A DNA stretch of 64,000 nt, from positions 9,445,501-9,509,500 of the forward strand of contig CM053795.1 of NCBI GenBank assembly GCA_028671895.1, read 5' to 3'. This document shows positions 10,921 to 22,339 of this stretch, in pieces. The notes beneath the pieces were generated by a model, which was not told the DNA's origin, searched no databases, and worked only from the letters and a program-made list of their open reading frames with translations. Each line of letters opens with the position of its first letter. Position 1 is the stretch's first letter. The position numbers were made by a program, and so were the translations under genes. Source of the DNA: Oenanthe sinensis. Taxonomy: Eukaryota > Streptophyta > Magnoliopsida > Apiales > Apiaceae.

Positions 10921-13784
10921 ATGAATCCTGAATAGTATGTTCATATTATCCTTGTTTATATCATATATGTATGTGATATGTATGTATATATATGTTTATG
11001 TGATGTGATTGTTTGGATCTGTGATCTATTTTGTAAAATTCGATTCGGAGATGGTTGATTATTCCTCGTTTTGATTGTCTGAATTGATTTGATATATTAT
11101 GTACAGTAAAACAAGTGTATAGATCTGTTATATGTTGTTTTCTATATTTGCAATTGGCAAAGTTTTTTTTTTGGATGAATTTATTGACCTTTGTTTCCGT
11201 CCGAGTATGTGTATCTGGTTGTGAATTTTATTCTATCCGTTTGTTTTCGACATGTTTATGTATAGAGATGGAGACTTAGATAGTTAACCGATTTTGTTAT
11301 GCTGGAAAGTAAACTTTTTTGGTTGAAATTCTGGTCTAACTTTGAGAGTACATGAATCTTTTGAGTAATTTGAGTAATAAATACAACAATTTTATGTAGA
11401 AAATGTTTTGAAAAGGTAGCCTTTTGGATTGAATTTGTATATCACAAATTTAGTTGACTCGATGAAAGTCTGGCATGACTGGAAAGGCTTTAAGTTCGTG
11501 CACTTTTAGTGTATAAGTTGTTTGAGGGAATATTGAACTCTTTAGAATGGAGGTAAAGCTTCATCATGGACCGTAACAAATTATTCAATTATTTTATTTA
11601 AATTATATATTTTTATGAAGGTAGTAAATGTATTTTTTAACTTTGTGTTTTTTATTGCACAACTTAAGTTAATATTGCTTAATCATCACTACTATCTAAA
11701 GGGTGCTATCATACACTTCTCTTCTTTTCTTCTTACTCGAGAAGTAAAAGTTTGTGTCTATTATTTGTACTTCATTGTAACATATAGGGAGCGGAGCGGA
11801 CAATGGTTAATTGTGCATTTACACATTCATTATCTGTTCAGATCACCGTTTAGAAAGAATTAAGTTTTTATTTTGAAAAAAAAGTACAAACCAACATAGG
11901 TCATAGGTGCCTTTTCTAAAAATACGGTTAACCTAACAGACTCAAGAAAGGAGTTTGTTGGGCATAATTAATGCCTATCTAATCAATATTTGAAATCATA
12001 TTATTTCCTAGACTGAAGGGGGAAAACATATAACATCATTGGGTAACAGAAGAGGGCAAAGATCATACAATTTCCCTTCCTATATTAGAAATATTGTAAC
12101 AAGTTTATGTATTTTCCAGATATTGTTTGATTTTTTATTGAGTATTATATCTGGGTACAATACAATATTTTTCCTGGATTGTAATGTTTTCATTTACATG
12201 CTCCTTTGCAGTGACTACCTGTTTAAGCTTTTGCTAATTGGAGATTCAGGTGTGGGAAAGTCATGTCTCCTCCTAAGGTTTGCTGTAAGTATGATCCCCC
12301 AGTTTCTTTTCTAGCAATAAGAAGTTCAGTAAGCTACTCTATGGATGAATTCGGTATAATTTCTCCCTGTTTTGATATATCTTATTTTAGGATGATTCAT
12401 ATCTGGATAGTTACATTAGCACTATCGGCGTAGACTTTGTAAGTGACTATTCTCTTTTGTGGAGACATTTAATTTTGATTAGTAATAGAAACTATCATCA
12501 CTAATAGACCTATTTTGCTTATCTAGAAAATCCGAACAGTGGAGCAGGATAGCAAAACTATTAAGCTTCAAATTGTAAGTTTTCTACTGCCTTTATATTT
12601 ATTATCAAGGTTCTTTATCCATTTTTTCCTGAATTATTGCGTAATGACGTCGATGATATTTAGGCTTTCCATATCAAGGTCATTGTCACTGCTAAGTTAT
12701 ACCTCTAGAACAAAAAGAGTACATCTTTTTTAAAACAATACTAATCCCCTCTTCCTTGGGAATTCTTGTTTCCTTTTCATCTTTATAGGCTGCTTTTGTT
12801 GGGCCTGGTTGTTTTAAGTTTGATGTTTTGCAAATTTTGTGCCTGTTATATGTTTATGGTTTCTGCTATATGTTTCTAATATTTCTGACAATTTTTTTCA
12901 TGCTCATACAGTGGGATACTGCTGGACAAGAACGTTTCAGGACAATTACTAGCAGCTACTATCGTGGAGCACATGGAATCATTGTAAATAAACCATTCTG
13001 GTCCTGAGTGCAAGTAAATTATACAGTCATGACCCATATTCTAATTGTTAATCTATTTTCCCTGGCAGGTAGTGTATGATGTGACAGATCAAGAAAGCTT
13101 TAACAATGTGAAGCAATGGTTGAATGAAATTGATCGTTATGCCAGTGAGAGTGTAAACAAGCTTTTGGTTGGAAATAAGTGTGATCTTACATCACAGAAG
13201 GTTGTTTCCACTGAAACAGCTCAGGTAAAATTTTTCTGCATATGATTGATTGTATATCTGTATTTGCCTTGTTATTCTTTTAAATTTAAAATACTCTACA
13301 TGTGCTCTTGCTCTAGCATGATAGTCTGTTGTACCAATTACCATATCTACTCCTGTTTTGTTCCTCTTTGCTTTTGGTTAGTTAACTTTATGCCGAGGGT
13401 TATCATCTCATTAATTTAGTTGAGTTGCCTCTTCTCTTCAGGCATTTGCAGATGAGATTGGAATTCCTTTCATGGAAACTAGTGCCAAAAGTGCTACCAA
13501 TGTTGAACAGGCCTTTATGGCCATGACTGCTGATATTAAAAGCAGGTATGCTGTTTAAAAAGGATACATTAATATTATGATTATATTCTTCCAGTTTTCC
13601 GACCAATATTATGAACATGACTGTTGTTGCAGTCATGTTAACTAAATTTCTGGTTGCTATTAATGTTTACCCCTGTAACTTACTCTGCAGGATGGCTAGC
13701 CAGCCTGCAAACAGTGCCAAACCTCCTACCGTACAGATACGAGGAGCACCAGTTAACCAAAAGGCTGGATGTTGTTCATCTTGA
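10921..13784 (+). CDS. RABD2: Rab1/RABD2-type small GTPase, eight exons
   Basis: Controls ER-to-Golgi vesicle traffic in the Rab1 family. The exons are 10921-10934, 12212-12284, 12391-12438, 12527-12574, 12912-12983, 13069-13224, 13442-13545 and 13691-13784; joined, they give 202 residues, the usual length. Nucleotide-binding motifs are all present: P-loop GDSGVGKS (15-22), switch I Thr40, WDTAGQE (62-68), NKCD (121-124) and ETSAK (149-153). The C-terminus ends GCCSS, the double-cysteine geranylgeranylation site. Exon 1 encodes only MNPE plus part of Tyr and is followed by a 1.28-kb intron, a layout often linked to intron-enhanced expression. The protein looks fully functional. Which RABD2 paralogue this is cannot be decided here. 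Confidence 0.96.
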
Positions 13785-14061
13785 ACGAGAAAGTTGGCCT
13801 AGGCTATCTTCACGTGGTCACCACTGGATGTAAAATTGGATCTTGATGCTCCAACTCCAAGGAAGACTGAACAGCGCCGTTTGCTTGCTTGCTTCATATA
13901 TTGATTCACCCCTTTATTTAGAACCTCAATTCTTTATATGTATCTCATTCTGCAAAAAAAAGAAAGATAGTAGAACAAGTTAGAATACTGTTTCTTTGTG
14001 ATCTCTATTTCCATATACCCTGTGTTCTCAAATCCTACCGCTTAACTTTTCATTTAAATAA

Positions 14062-14454
14062 GAGTAAAGTGAACTTCGTGTACTTGTAATACCAAACTTT
14101 TAAAACTCACTTATAATACTATACTTCTGTATTTTTTGTAATTTGTGTATTGCCGTCAAATATCTCGCAACGGAGTTAAAAAATCAAAAGATAAAGTGCA
14201 CTTTGTGTATTCGCACTTTGTGTGTCAGATCATTTGGGATACTATGGTTCTAAAATTGTCACCTGTTATACCCAAAGTGCGAGCACACAAACTGCACTTA
14301 ACCCTTCTTTTTTAACGGAGTTAAATGATATTTAACGGCAATACACAGACTACAAAAAAGGCAGAAGTGTAGTATTATAAATGAGAGTTTTAGAAATTTG
14401 ATATTACAAGTAGTCTGATACACAAAGAGCAAGTACACGAAATGCACTTTACTC
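14062..14454. mobile_element. Inverted-repeat MITE with perfect 9-bp target duplication (GAGTAAAG family)
   Basis: A 393-bp element starts GAGTAAAGTGAACTTCGTGT and ends with the inverse of GAGTAAAGTGCATTTCGTGT. It is flanked by perfect direct repeats TTTAAATAA (14053-14061 and 14455-14463). The two arms are inverse over about 100 bp. A 9-bp duplication points to the Mutator superfamily. It is related to the element at 30773-31534. No coding capacity. Confidence 0.88.
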
Positions 14455-15059
14455 TTTAAATAATATAATCTCGACCAAATAGCTATCACAGTCACCTTCA
14501 GACAACTTTCAATGGGTTGTAATATTATAAAATACAATTTAAAAAATAAGTGGAAGTATTTGAAGGAGATTCCGGGGCTTATGGGAAGGACCCAGAAAAT
14601 ATACTCTAAATAGTCTGTGGGCTTGTGAGCAACAAGAAGTTAAGAGATAGATGCAGTGGAAAATAGAATGAAATAACTCTCGAAAGAAGAAAGAATTTAC
14701 ATTTTGTATCCCATGATTTTAAATAATTGCATTTTGGGTTTCATGGTTATCAAATTAGCATTTTAGATCCCATAACTTCTAAATTTGTCACTCTTTCCAC
14801 CCCTTACACTTATTTTTATCCATTTTTCATGTTAAATTCATTTTTTATAGGGATAATATCAGTACTTAATATTTAAACAATCATTTTAATATTTTCATAA
14901 CACATTTTTAATCGTAAATTTTTTGTCCTAAATTTTATGTTTGAGCTTAGCGTTTTTAATGTAAATTTGTAACCGTAAATTTTAATGTTTTACTTTTATG
15001 TTCGAGCTCAAACATAAAATTAACCTTTCACAACCAAAAATTGTTTATTGTTTGAGGGT

Positions 15060-15432
15060 CCACTTTCGGCATGTCTATAGCCGGTATCCGGTATGTAGAT
15101 AGCTGGAGTGTCGCTCCTCCTCCTCCTCTTCCAACCTCAGTTTATGCAATTGGGGTTTCTGACTACTGGGCTAACAATGATTTTTATATGATAAGGTCAA
15201 TTGTGATGTTCCTGCTTTCAGGGATGTTGGTGTAGTTTGGATCATTTGGGATGTCTTCGATTTCGTTTTTAATTTCAAGAATTTTTAAATTATGTATGTT
15301 AAACGATCAGAAAATAAATCAGTTAATTATTTTTAGTATGTTATTTGTTTTTCAACCTGGTTGTATGGGCAGTTGTGGTTTGTCCCGGCTGCTGTTCTAT
15401 TTAATGAAAACTGCTATTTGTTCAAAAAAAAC
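15060..15432 (+). mobile_element. Possible 3' end of a truncated LINE-like retrotransposon
   Basis: A relatively T/G-rich stretch ends in TTTAATGAAAACTGCTATTT followed by an A-rich tail (about 15424-15450). It contains broken coding-like frames (for example GCMGSCGLSRLLFYLM). A T/G-rich 3' end and poly(A) tail resemble 5'-truncated LINEs. No reverse transcriptase motif is visible, so this is a weak call. Confidence 0.3.
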
Positions 15433-15475
15433 ATTAAAATTAAAACATTAAAACATTTTAATGTGCTGTACATTT

Positions 15476-15612
15476 TTAACACATTTTTTGTTTGAGCTTA
15501 GCAGATTTAGCCTGCTGGACAGCAGCTTGAGCCGGCAACTTCTTAGCCGGCGGAGGCAGCTTCTCAATAAGCTGAGCTGGGTCATAGTAATCATCATCAA
15601 CAAGAAGATCAA
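15476..15612 (-). pseudogene. Unrecognised gene fragment (Pro/Ala/Lys-rich)
   Basis: On the minus strand a continuous frame reads VDDDYYDPAQLIEKLPPP, then a PAKKLPAQAAVQQAKSAK stretch and a stop at 15476-15478. The local base composition is richer in GC than the surrounding AT-rich DNA and codon use is gene-like. There is no start or flanking exon visible, so this looks like a captured or decayed exon. I do not recognise the parent protein. Confidence 0.35.
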
Positions 15613-17767
15613 AATGATTTTTTTTATTATTTTACCCATTTCAGTATGTTTGGTAGAATTTATAAATAATATTTTTTTATATATAAAAATAGAATTATTA
15701 TTTATAATTATCTCTGGACGAAATGCGTGAAAAAAAAGTCACGTAAAAACATAAATGGCGGCGTTGAAACCCCTACTCAACAGAGCTTGACTTTTAATTT
15801 GCTCAAATCAAATGAGTTAACTGGTGGATTGATTTGTTTATTAGCCCCTTTTCCTCTGCCCGTCCAGCCCATTTTGAAATTGGGTTGGATAGTGGTTGTA
15901 CCAGATGTCAGGATAAAGATATCTTTGGAATCATTTTAAATGGATTTGTATGTTTTGAAATTAATTTATTGATTCTTAAATAATTTCTTTTTATATATCT
16001 ATAATAATTAGTGGCATATGCATGGATACTTTATTTGTTATATTGTTATATTACCTGTAGCTTATAACCCTTATAAAGCACAAGCTATATTAATAAATTA
16101 TATATTAATTACTATCTATGATTATTAAATTTAGTATAATAATTTATTTCATTATTATTTTTTTATATGTTATCTATATATTATTATGATATATTAAATT
16201 TTCTAATTTTAATATTCATGAGATATGATTAATAGGTTGTAATTTCAAATAAATTAAAAAACGTTGATGAAATTGAGTTAAATGTTAATACAACTATATT
16301 AGATAAAAACTATATTATAATATTACCCTGAACAGTTGTATAAAAGAAGATTACACAGTTGATATAATTGTATGTATAATATATGTAGTATACATAAATT
16401 ATTTTATATAATTTAAATATGTAAGTTAATGTGGTGATTATATTTTTATCCATTATTATTAATAAAGAAAATATATGTTATAATTTAAATATAATATAAT
16501 ATTGCACGCGAGCAGTTGTATAAAAAGAGCACTACGGTGATAGAGTTGTATGTATAATATATATAATATAATATAATATAATTATATGGTTTAAATATTT
16601 AATTTAATATGATAATTTATTTCATTTTATTATTAAGAAAGAGAACTCCACTAATGATAAAGTTATATGTATAATATATTTGTCCTAAATAGAGTTATAT
16701 GTATAATATATCTATGTTTGATCAAATATATTCTAATTAAAATTTAATTAAAAAAGTGTGTTTGGTTTGAGTAAGAGAATTATAGTATAGATATTATTTT
16801 AATTATAAAATTAAAATTTTAAATAAATTAAAGTATTTGAACGATGATAAAATTGAAACATGTTAATTAATATAAATAAAATAATAATATTATTTTAATA
16901 TTCATAAAATTTAATTAATAAACTATGATTTTAAATAAATTAAAAATATTGAATAATGAGTCAATTGAAATATGTTAGTAGATTGTAAGTATAAATGTAT
17001 ATTTTAATTAAAAGGGTGTGTTTAAAATTGAGTAGGAGACAGACACGTATATTTGAAGTTATGTTAATTAATATAAATAAAATAATATTACTATTTTAAT
17101 ATTCATAAAATTTAATTAATAAGCTATGATTTTAAATAAATAAAGAGGTTGAAAAATGAATAAATTGAAATATGTTAGTAGGTTGTAAGTACAAATGTAT
17201 ATTCTAATTAGAAGAGTGTATTTGGATTTGAGTAGAAAACAGATATGTGTGAAATTGAGTGAAATACAAAATGACCGGATGACGGACCAAACATTGCGAC
17301 TCAAATAATATAGTACAGATACACACAACACGCGTTAACACAATTAACCAATTTACGAGTGCACATAATAAAATCTCGATAAATATATTTAAACAAATTG
17401 ATATTTTTCTCAATTTTAATACAATAAAATAATGAGTATTATTTTAATAAATGAATAATAATGATACATAAATAAAAAAATGATTTTAAATATATTTATA
17501 AAAATTTAAGCTTCTAAAAAACACAAGTGAATGGACTAGGTTTAATATATCATATATGTGCTCATAATTTTAAAAATTCGTTGTGAAGACTAAAAAACAT
17601 ATTCTAATCCTTTTCAACCTAGGCTCACATGGTTGGACTAAACTTTTGAATTTAGCCAAAATGTAAACTTATTTGCTTTTCCGACTTGCAGAATTTTCAT
17701 ATATTTTAGCAAATGTAAACGGGAGAGGCTACTGGCTTCATACCTACTTCGTTCAGTGACATTTTAG

Positions 17768-18213
17768 CAGTGTTGTAAAAAGCGCTAAGCGGTTCTAAGC
17801 GGCGAGAGGACCTTCTAACGCCTAGGCGGGTTAGGCGGACGCCTAAACGGATTTCTAAGCGGGACGTTAAACGGATTAGTAATATATATTTAAATATTAA
17901 GATATAATATTATTATATTTAAAATTAAAATTATGTAGTAATAAGAATTTAAACTTATAATATTCTTAATAATTTTTTTTTTAATTTTTTAATATAATTA
18001 TAGTCATATTTAAAATAAAAAAATAAAAAAATTAACTTAATAACCACTTAATTTTTTAATATTCCACTTAATGACCGCTTAATCCACTTACTAATCCGCT
18101 TAATTTTAAAAAACGCTTAATCACCCGTTTACTATAAAATCGAAGCGTTTTATATCCCGATTCCGCTTAGACGGCCGCTTAATCGACCGCTTAATCCGCT
18201 TTTTAGAACACTG
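17768..18213. mobile_element. hAT-type non-autonomous element with 8-bp target duplication
   Basis: A 446-bp element begins CAGTGTTGTAAAAAGCG and ends CGCTTTTTAGAACACTG. It is flanked by perfect 8-bp direct repeats CATTTTAG (17760-17767 and 18214-18221). An 8-bp duplication and CAGTG ends are typical of hAT transposons. The GC-richer arms repeat short motifs around TAAGCGG and CGCTTAA; the middle is AT-rich. No coding sequence. Confidence 0.9.
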
Positions 18214-18221
18214 CATTTTAG

Positions 18222-20539
18222 ACGGTGGGAAAACATAACAATTTGCATGGCGAGTCTATATATAATTACAAACTAATCCTACTTAACTATGCGACTATGT
18301 GATTCATTAATATTAATTGACTGCTTAAAGTCGTTGATAATAAACATGATTCAAATAATAGAAACTAATAAGATATGAGGTAATGGAGTACATAAGAGCA
18401 TTTGTCATCGCAAAACGTCAGCAACTCAGCTAGCATGGTCTAATACAGGAAGAAACTGGAATTTTGGTGTGAGGCTCAGGGTTCAAAATGCTTGTTGGAC
18501 ACTTCATCTCATAGTCTGAACGGTAGCGTCCCTTCGGGGATCATTTTTCTCCCTTTTCTCATTTCTCAAGTATTTCAAGCAGCTTGACTTTATTTTCTTG
18601 AGTATCACTTTGCCTGATTTTCTACAGCTCCCCACATATATTTAATAAATCTATCATTTGACTATACAGATTTTGTGGAAATATATTTCGGACAGAGATT
18701 AAATAGAGTTAATATTTACGATTATTTATAATCTTTGATTGTATTCGAATTTCTAACATTTATTATTTTATTTTTTTGATAAAGTCTAACATTTATTCTT
18801 ATTCGTTTAGTCTTTATATTAATATGTTAGTTAGGTTTGAATGAATTATGAGGTTATTCGCTTAAGAGTTTATTTGAATTTAGCAAAAATGTTAACATTG
18901 AAGACGAACATGATACATCAGTTGATTTTATGGCAAGAAATTGTTTTGAAGCCTTCGCTTATGTCGTGTCCACAAATTATGTAACTAGAAAATTCACCAA
19001 AACCATAAAGTTCCTCGTCAAATCAAAATACAAAAGCAAATGGAACTGCAAATCAAACATTAGAGCTTTGATATTGACTCAGATATATTTATTGGTACAA
19101 GTCATACGGCTCATATCAAGCTCGTTCAAGCCTTATCATACCAAACAAAGACTTCAATTTATCATCAAGCAAGCCATATTAAACTGCTTCAACTTCATTG
19201 CTTTTATCACCTTCTGACCTTCGGTCAAAAAAATATTTATTTAAATAAATAAATGCGCGCTACTTCTTCTTCTGCAACCATCGCTTCTTTGTTAAATTTT
19301 TTTAAAAAGTTTTATTTAATAAATAGACGAATCAAATAAAACGTGTATTAAATTTATTGAGGGAAAATATATGTTTATGTAAATTATTCCTTGGAAAAAA
19401 TCTAACTCACATGAATTGTGATATATCTAATTGTGTTTGCACGAGTCATGGGAGAGAATATGAGCCAGAAACAAACATAAACACAAGGCAAAAATGTGTA
19501 CTTAAACGCCACTTAACTTAAAAACGAGGGCATGCGGTGCTACCTGCCAAGACCGGAGTAAAGTTAACTTTTGTTGATCGGTTCAAGTCCGGAAGGTCAA
19601 TCAAATTCAGTAAAAGGATAGTATTTTACATTGTTAATGAATTGAGAGCTCTTTCCTAGTACTTGCTCATATAATCGAGTCATAGTATACATATCTATTA
19701 ATGTTATGTGTTGTTCAAACAAATTTTTTTGAATAAATTTGTCTCAGTCGTGTATGAACAACGTTGTTACAAACCTAGCTAATCAACTCAAAAATAAAAG
19801 AACCAAATTAATATATTGATATGGTCAAATTCTAAAATAGACTATGGCCGAAAGATATTGATCCCCTTTTTTGGGACAGTAGTATGCAATGGATTTATCT
19901 CTCTTTTTGTTTGCTTTTATGTACTATATTATTTTCATCTTTTAACCAACTAGCTGCATGTCTGCAACTTGAGTTTTGTAACTACATACATAGTGCGCAA
20001 TACCCGGTGTTGTAATTTTGTTTCATCATATATAATCGACGAAAATTAAGAAATACCTGTCCTAAAAATTATATTAAATCTCTTAAAAGTAAAGTATAGA
20101 GTATGAGTTCAGTATCGATGTAATACAACTTGTCTAAAATCAATGGCCTTTAAAAAGAGTATAATTTCTTGTTGTCAGTGGTCTCGACAGGAAGAATATA
20201 TAAGCACAGTTCATACTACTTGTTTGAATTTATTAATTAATTTCTCATATTCAAGTTTCCCTGCATGTGACAAGCAGTTTGATTGTCGAGTGCTCTACCT
20301 TAAAAAAATCGAGCCATTGTTAGTTCTGGTAATGGGGATGATATATATATATGTGTGTGTGTGCGCGCGCGCGGTGATGCCTCCCGTGCATCATGCAAAT
20401 TAAGAAGTTGATGCTTTCAGTAATGGAGTTAGACAGACGATAATAAGTACCAAGAAAGCATTTTTATTTTGAAATAACGCCATAGATATAAACCCCAGGG
20501 GTTAAAAAATACACAGACAACATATAGTTGAACAAATTT
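18222..20539. other. Intergenic
   Basis: No gene is supported. The stretch 18410-18560 has two tRNA-promoter-like boxes but no clear SINE ends. The last 200 bp include the alternating tract at 20341-20373 and should hold the 3' untranslated region of the phospholipase gene. Confidence 0.4.
20341..20373. repeat. Compound (AT)n(GT)n(GC)n alternating purine-pyrimidine tract
   Basis: Thirty-three bases alternate strictly between purine and pyrimidine, passing from AT repeats to GT repeats to GC repeats. Such tracts readily adopt Z-DNA under negative supercoiling. It lies about 170 bp beyond the stop codon of the phospholipase gene. Confidence 0.9.
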
Positions 20540-22195
20540 TCAGTAAGAAGAAGGACTCGGCAAGCAACTTGACATTTGCAGCATCTCCCTTTGGGGATTC
20601 AGTTTGAGTGTCAAGGCCTTTGCTTTGTTTGTATACAACTTTTTTACATTAGAATTTTGTTGTTCTAACAACTTCACCAAGCTTCTCTTGGCATTGGATC
20701 TGAATGGGCAATTTGATGCCAAAAAACCATCTACCAGGTGCAAATATGCTTCTAAATCATGGCAACAGGCGACATCAGCATCAGGCTTCAAAAACGGTGA
20801 CATCTTAGTATCAACTCGTAACTCAGTCCCGACGTGCGAATAAGCCCATGGCATGTTGTTGTCCAGTACATTAAGCACGTTCGCGGCCACACTCGAATCT
20901 CTAAGTTTTTTGTCTAATTCTTCGCTCACAAACATGCCAGGCACTCGGGTGATGACGTCTTGGGAGTTGACAATTCGTAACACCTTAACATTTTTTTTAA
21001 TTAAACGATTTGCGAATCCTTTGTTGCCCACACGTGGACCCCCAAAGGAAAAAACTGCAACAGGTGGCATATTGGGAACCGATGAACTAAGTTGATCGGC
21101 CACCAATAAAGCCAGAGCTGCCCCGAGACTGTGGCCTGTGACAGTTATACTTAGAGTTTCGCCTTTGTACATTTCCACAAGTCTATGGATTTCACTAACC
21201 ACCGATTCGGATAGGCTTGGCATTTGAGGTCCAGCGGTTTTAAAAAGACTCAAAAACCCACACTCAACTTTAGGAATAGATTGTACTTGTGTAGCTTCTT
21301 CACCTGTATTGCTTTCTTGACCAGGCATTTGGACCAGCAAGTCTCTCATATTTTCAGCCCACTCAAGACACGTGCAAGTCCCACGAAGCGCGATAACTAT
21401 ATCCCTCCTTCCCATCCGTGCAATCTCTCTCTCATCTTCGCAAACTGCCACGTAACCCACACAGCTGGATCTCTGGGTCATCCACCCCAGATCCGGTGCC
21501 ACATTATCAACCCACTTAGGCAAACCAACCGATGACGTGGCATAAAGATTCTTCGTCACCCTATACGCCCTATCAGGGACCGCCACGTGACGATCCACAT
21601 GAGCATGATCCGCTGACGTGTCAGGGTCAGAATGAAAACAATGATACGCAGCTTGAATAAACTCCCCGTACCTAACCATCTCCCTCCTCAGGTTCTCATC
21701 CAACGGGTCAAGCAAACCCGACCAGTTATTACACCCGTGATATTCCCGCCATTTGCTGGCGAGAACATTCCGGGGAGAATACTGGCCGGTCTTGGATAAC
21801 ATCCGCTTTAACCGGACAAGATGCCGAGGAGAAACCTCCTCGGCAGCTCTAGATTCCGGCCATATCCTAGACAAGTTAAGATTCTCCAAGAAACCTCTCC
21901 CAGCTTTATTTTCTCGACGATAAGGTGATTTTTGAGTCACCATATTTACGTCTTGTTCAACTTTAACAACATCTTGTGGTGGGCTTGGTTCGGATTGCTT
22001 CTGGAGCAGTTTTTCAAGACTTGACAAGTGTTTGCGGGTCATTTTGGTAGTTGAAGCTTCTTTCATTGTTGAACACCTCGCATTAACATTTCTTGACCAA
22101 GCCTTTAATGAGGAAGATCCATTACAGTTAAACCCTGAACTCCGGGCGGGGAAAAAGTTCATATTCTGAATAGGAAGTGTCAACCCGATCTGCAT
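20540..22195 (-). CDS. Class I phospholipase A1 / DAD1-like acylhydrolase, probably plastid-targeted
   Basis: A lipase_3-fold enzyme that hydrolyses the sn-1 acyl chain of phospho- or galactolipids. The single-exon frame encodes 551 residues, the normal size for the PLA1-I gamma/DALL group. Residues 1 to about 100 are Ser/Lys/Asn-rich and look like a chloroplast transit region. Family signatures follow: SRIWPESRAAEEVSPRHLVR (109-128), WSGLLDPLDENLRREMVRYG, the oxyanion-loop region IALRGTCTCLEWAENMRDLL, and the nucleophile elbow GHSLG with Ser356. Asp413 (SQDVITRVPG) and His479 (CCHDLEAYLH) complete the triad. Known members of this family release fatty acids for oxylipin/jasmonate synthesis; the exact substrate here is unknown. 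The start ATG is followed by an uninterrupted frame; a TATATATA box lies at 22332-22339. Confidence 0.93.
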   Translation of the reverse strand: MQIGLTLPIQNMNFFPARSSGFNCNGSSSLKAWSRNVNARCSTMKEASTTKMTRKHLSSLEKLLQKQSEPSPPQDVVKVEQDVNMVTQKSPYRRENKAGRGFLENLNLSRIWPESRAAEEVSPRHLVRLKRMLSKTGQYSPRNVLASKWREYHGCNNWSGLLDPLDENLRREMVRYGEFIQAAYHCFHSDPDTSADHAHVDRHVAVPDRAYRVTKNLYATSSVGLPKWVDNVAPDLGWMTQRSSCVGYVAVCEDEREIARMGRRDIVIALRGTCTCLEWAENMRDLLVQMPGQESNTGEEATQVQSIPKVECGFLSLFKTAGPQMPSLSESVVSEIHRLVEMYKGETLSITVTGHSLGAALALLVADQLSSSVPNMPPVAVFSFGGPRVGNKGFANRLIKKNVKVLRIVNSQDVITRVPGMFVSEELDKKLRDSSVAANVLNVLDNNMPWAYSHVGTELRVDTKMSPFLKPDADVACCHDLEAYLHLVDGFLASNCPFRSNAKRSLVKLLEQQNSNVKKLYTNKAKALTLKLNPQREMLQMSSCLPSPSSY

Positions 22196-22331
22196 CTTTC
22201 TAGTTAGACAATAAAAAAATAATAATATGAGAAATTGATATTCACAGAGAGAGGGAGGAACAAAAGAAAGAATAAATTGAAAATTAGAGAAGAGGCTAGA
22301 TCAAGTTGGTTGAGATGGAAGAGTTGGGGGG

Positions 22332-22339
22332 TATATATA
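22332..22339 (-). promoter_or_regulatory. TATA box of the phospholipase A1 gene
   Basis: TATATATA lies 137 bp upstream of the start codon at 22195, in the expected position for a plant core promoter with a roughly 100-bp leader. Confidence 0.65.

Larger units (their letters stand above)
14464..17759. other. Gene-poor AT-rich region with fragments
   Basis: Mostly AT-rich repetitive DNA with several imperfect internal repeats of a motif near ATTTTAATATTCATAAAATT (about 16890, 17095). It includes the LINE-like and gene-like fragments listed separately at 15060-15430 and 15476-15612. No intact gene is seen. Confidence 0.45.

Noticed and set aside
18410..18560. SINE-like segment with A-box-like and B-box-like motifs
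   Set aside because: Spacing is roughly right (GCAACTCAGCTAGCATGG, GGGTTCAAAAT), but there is no poly(A) or TTG tail and no target duplication.
19530..19600. B-box-like GGTTCAAGTCC
   Set aside because: Isolated motif with no tRNA fold around it.
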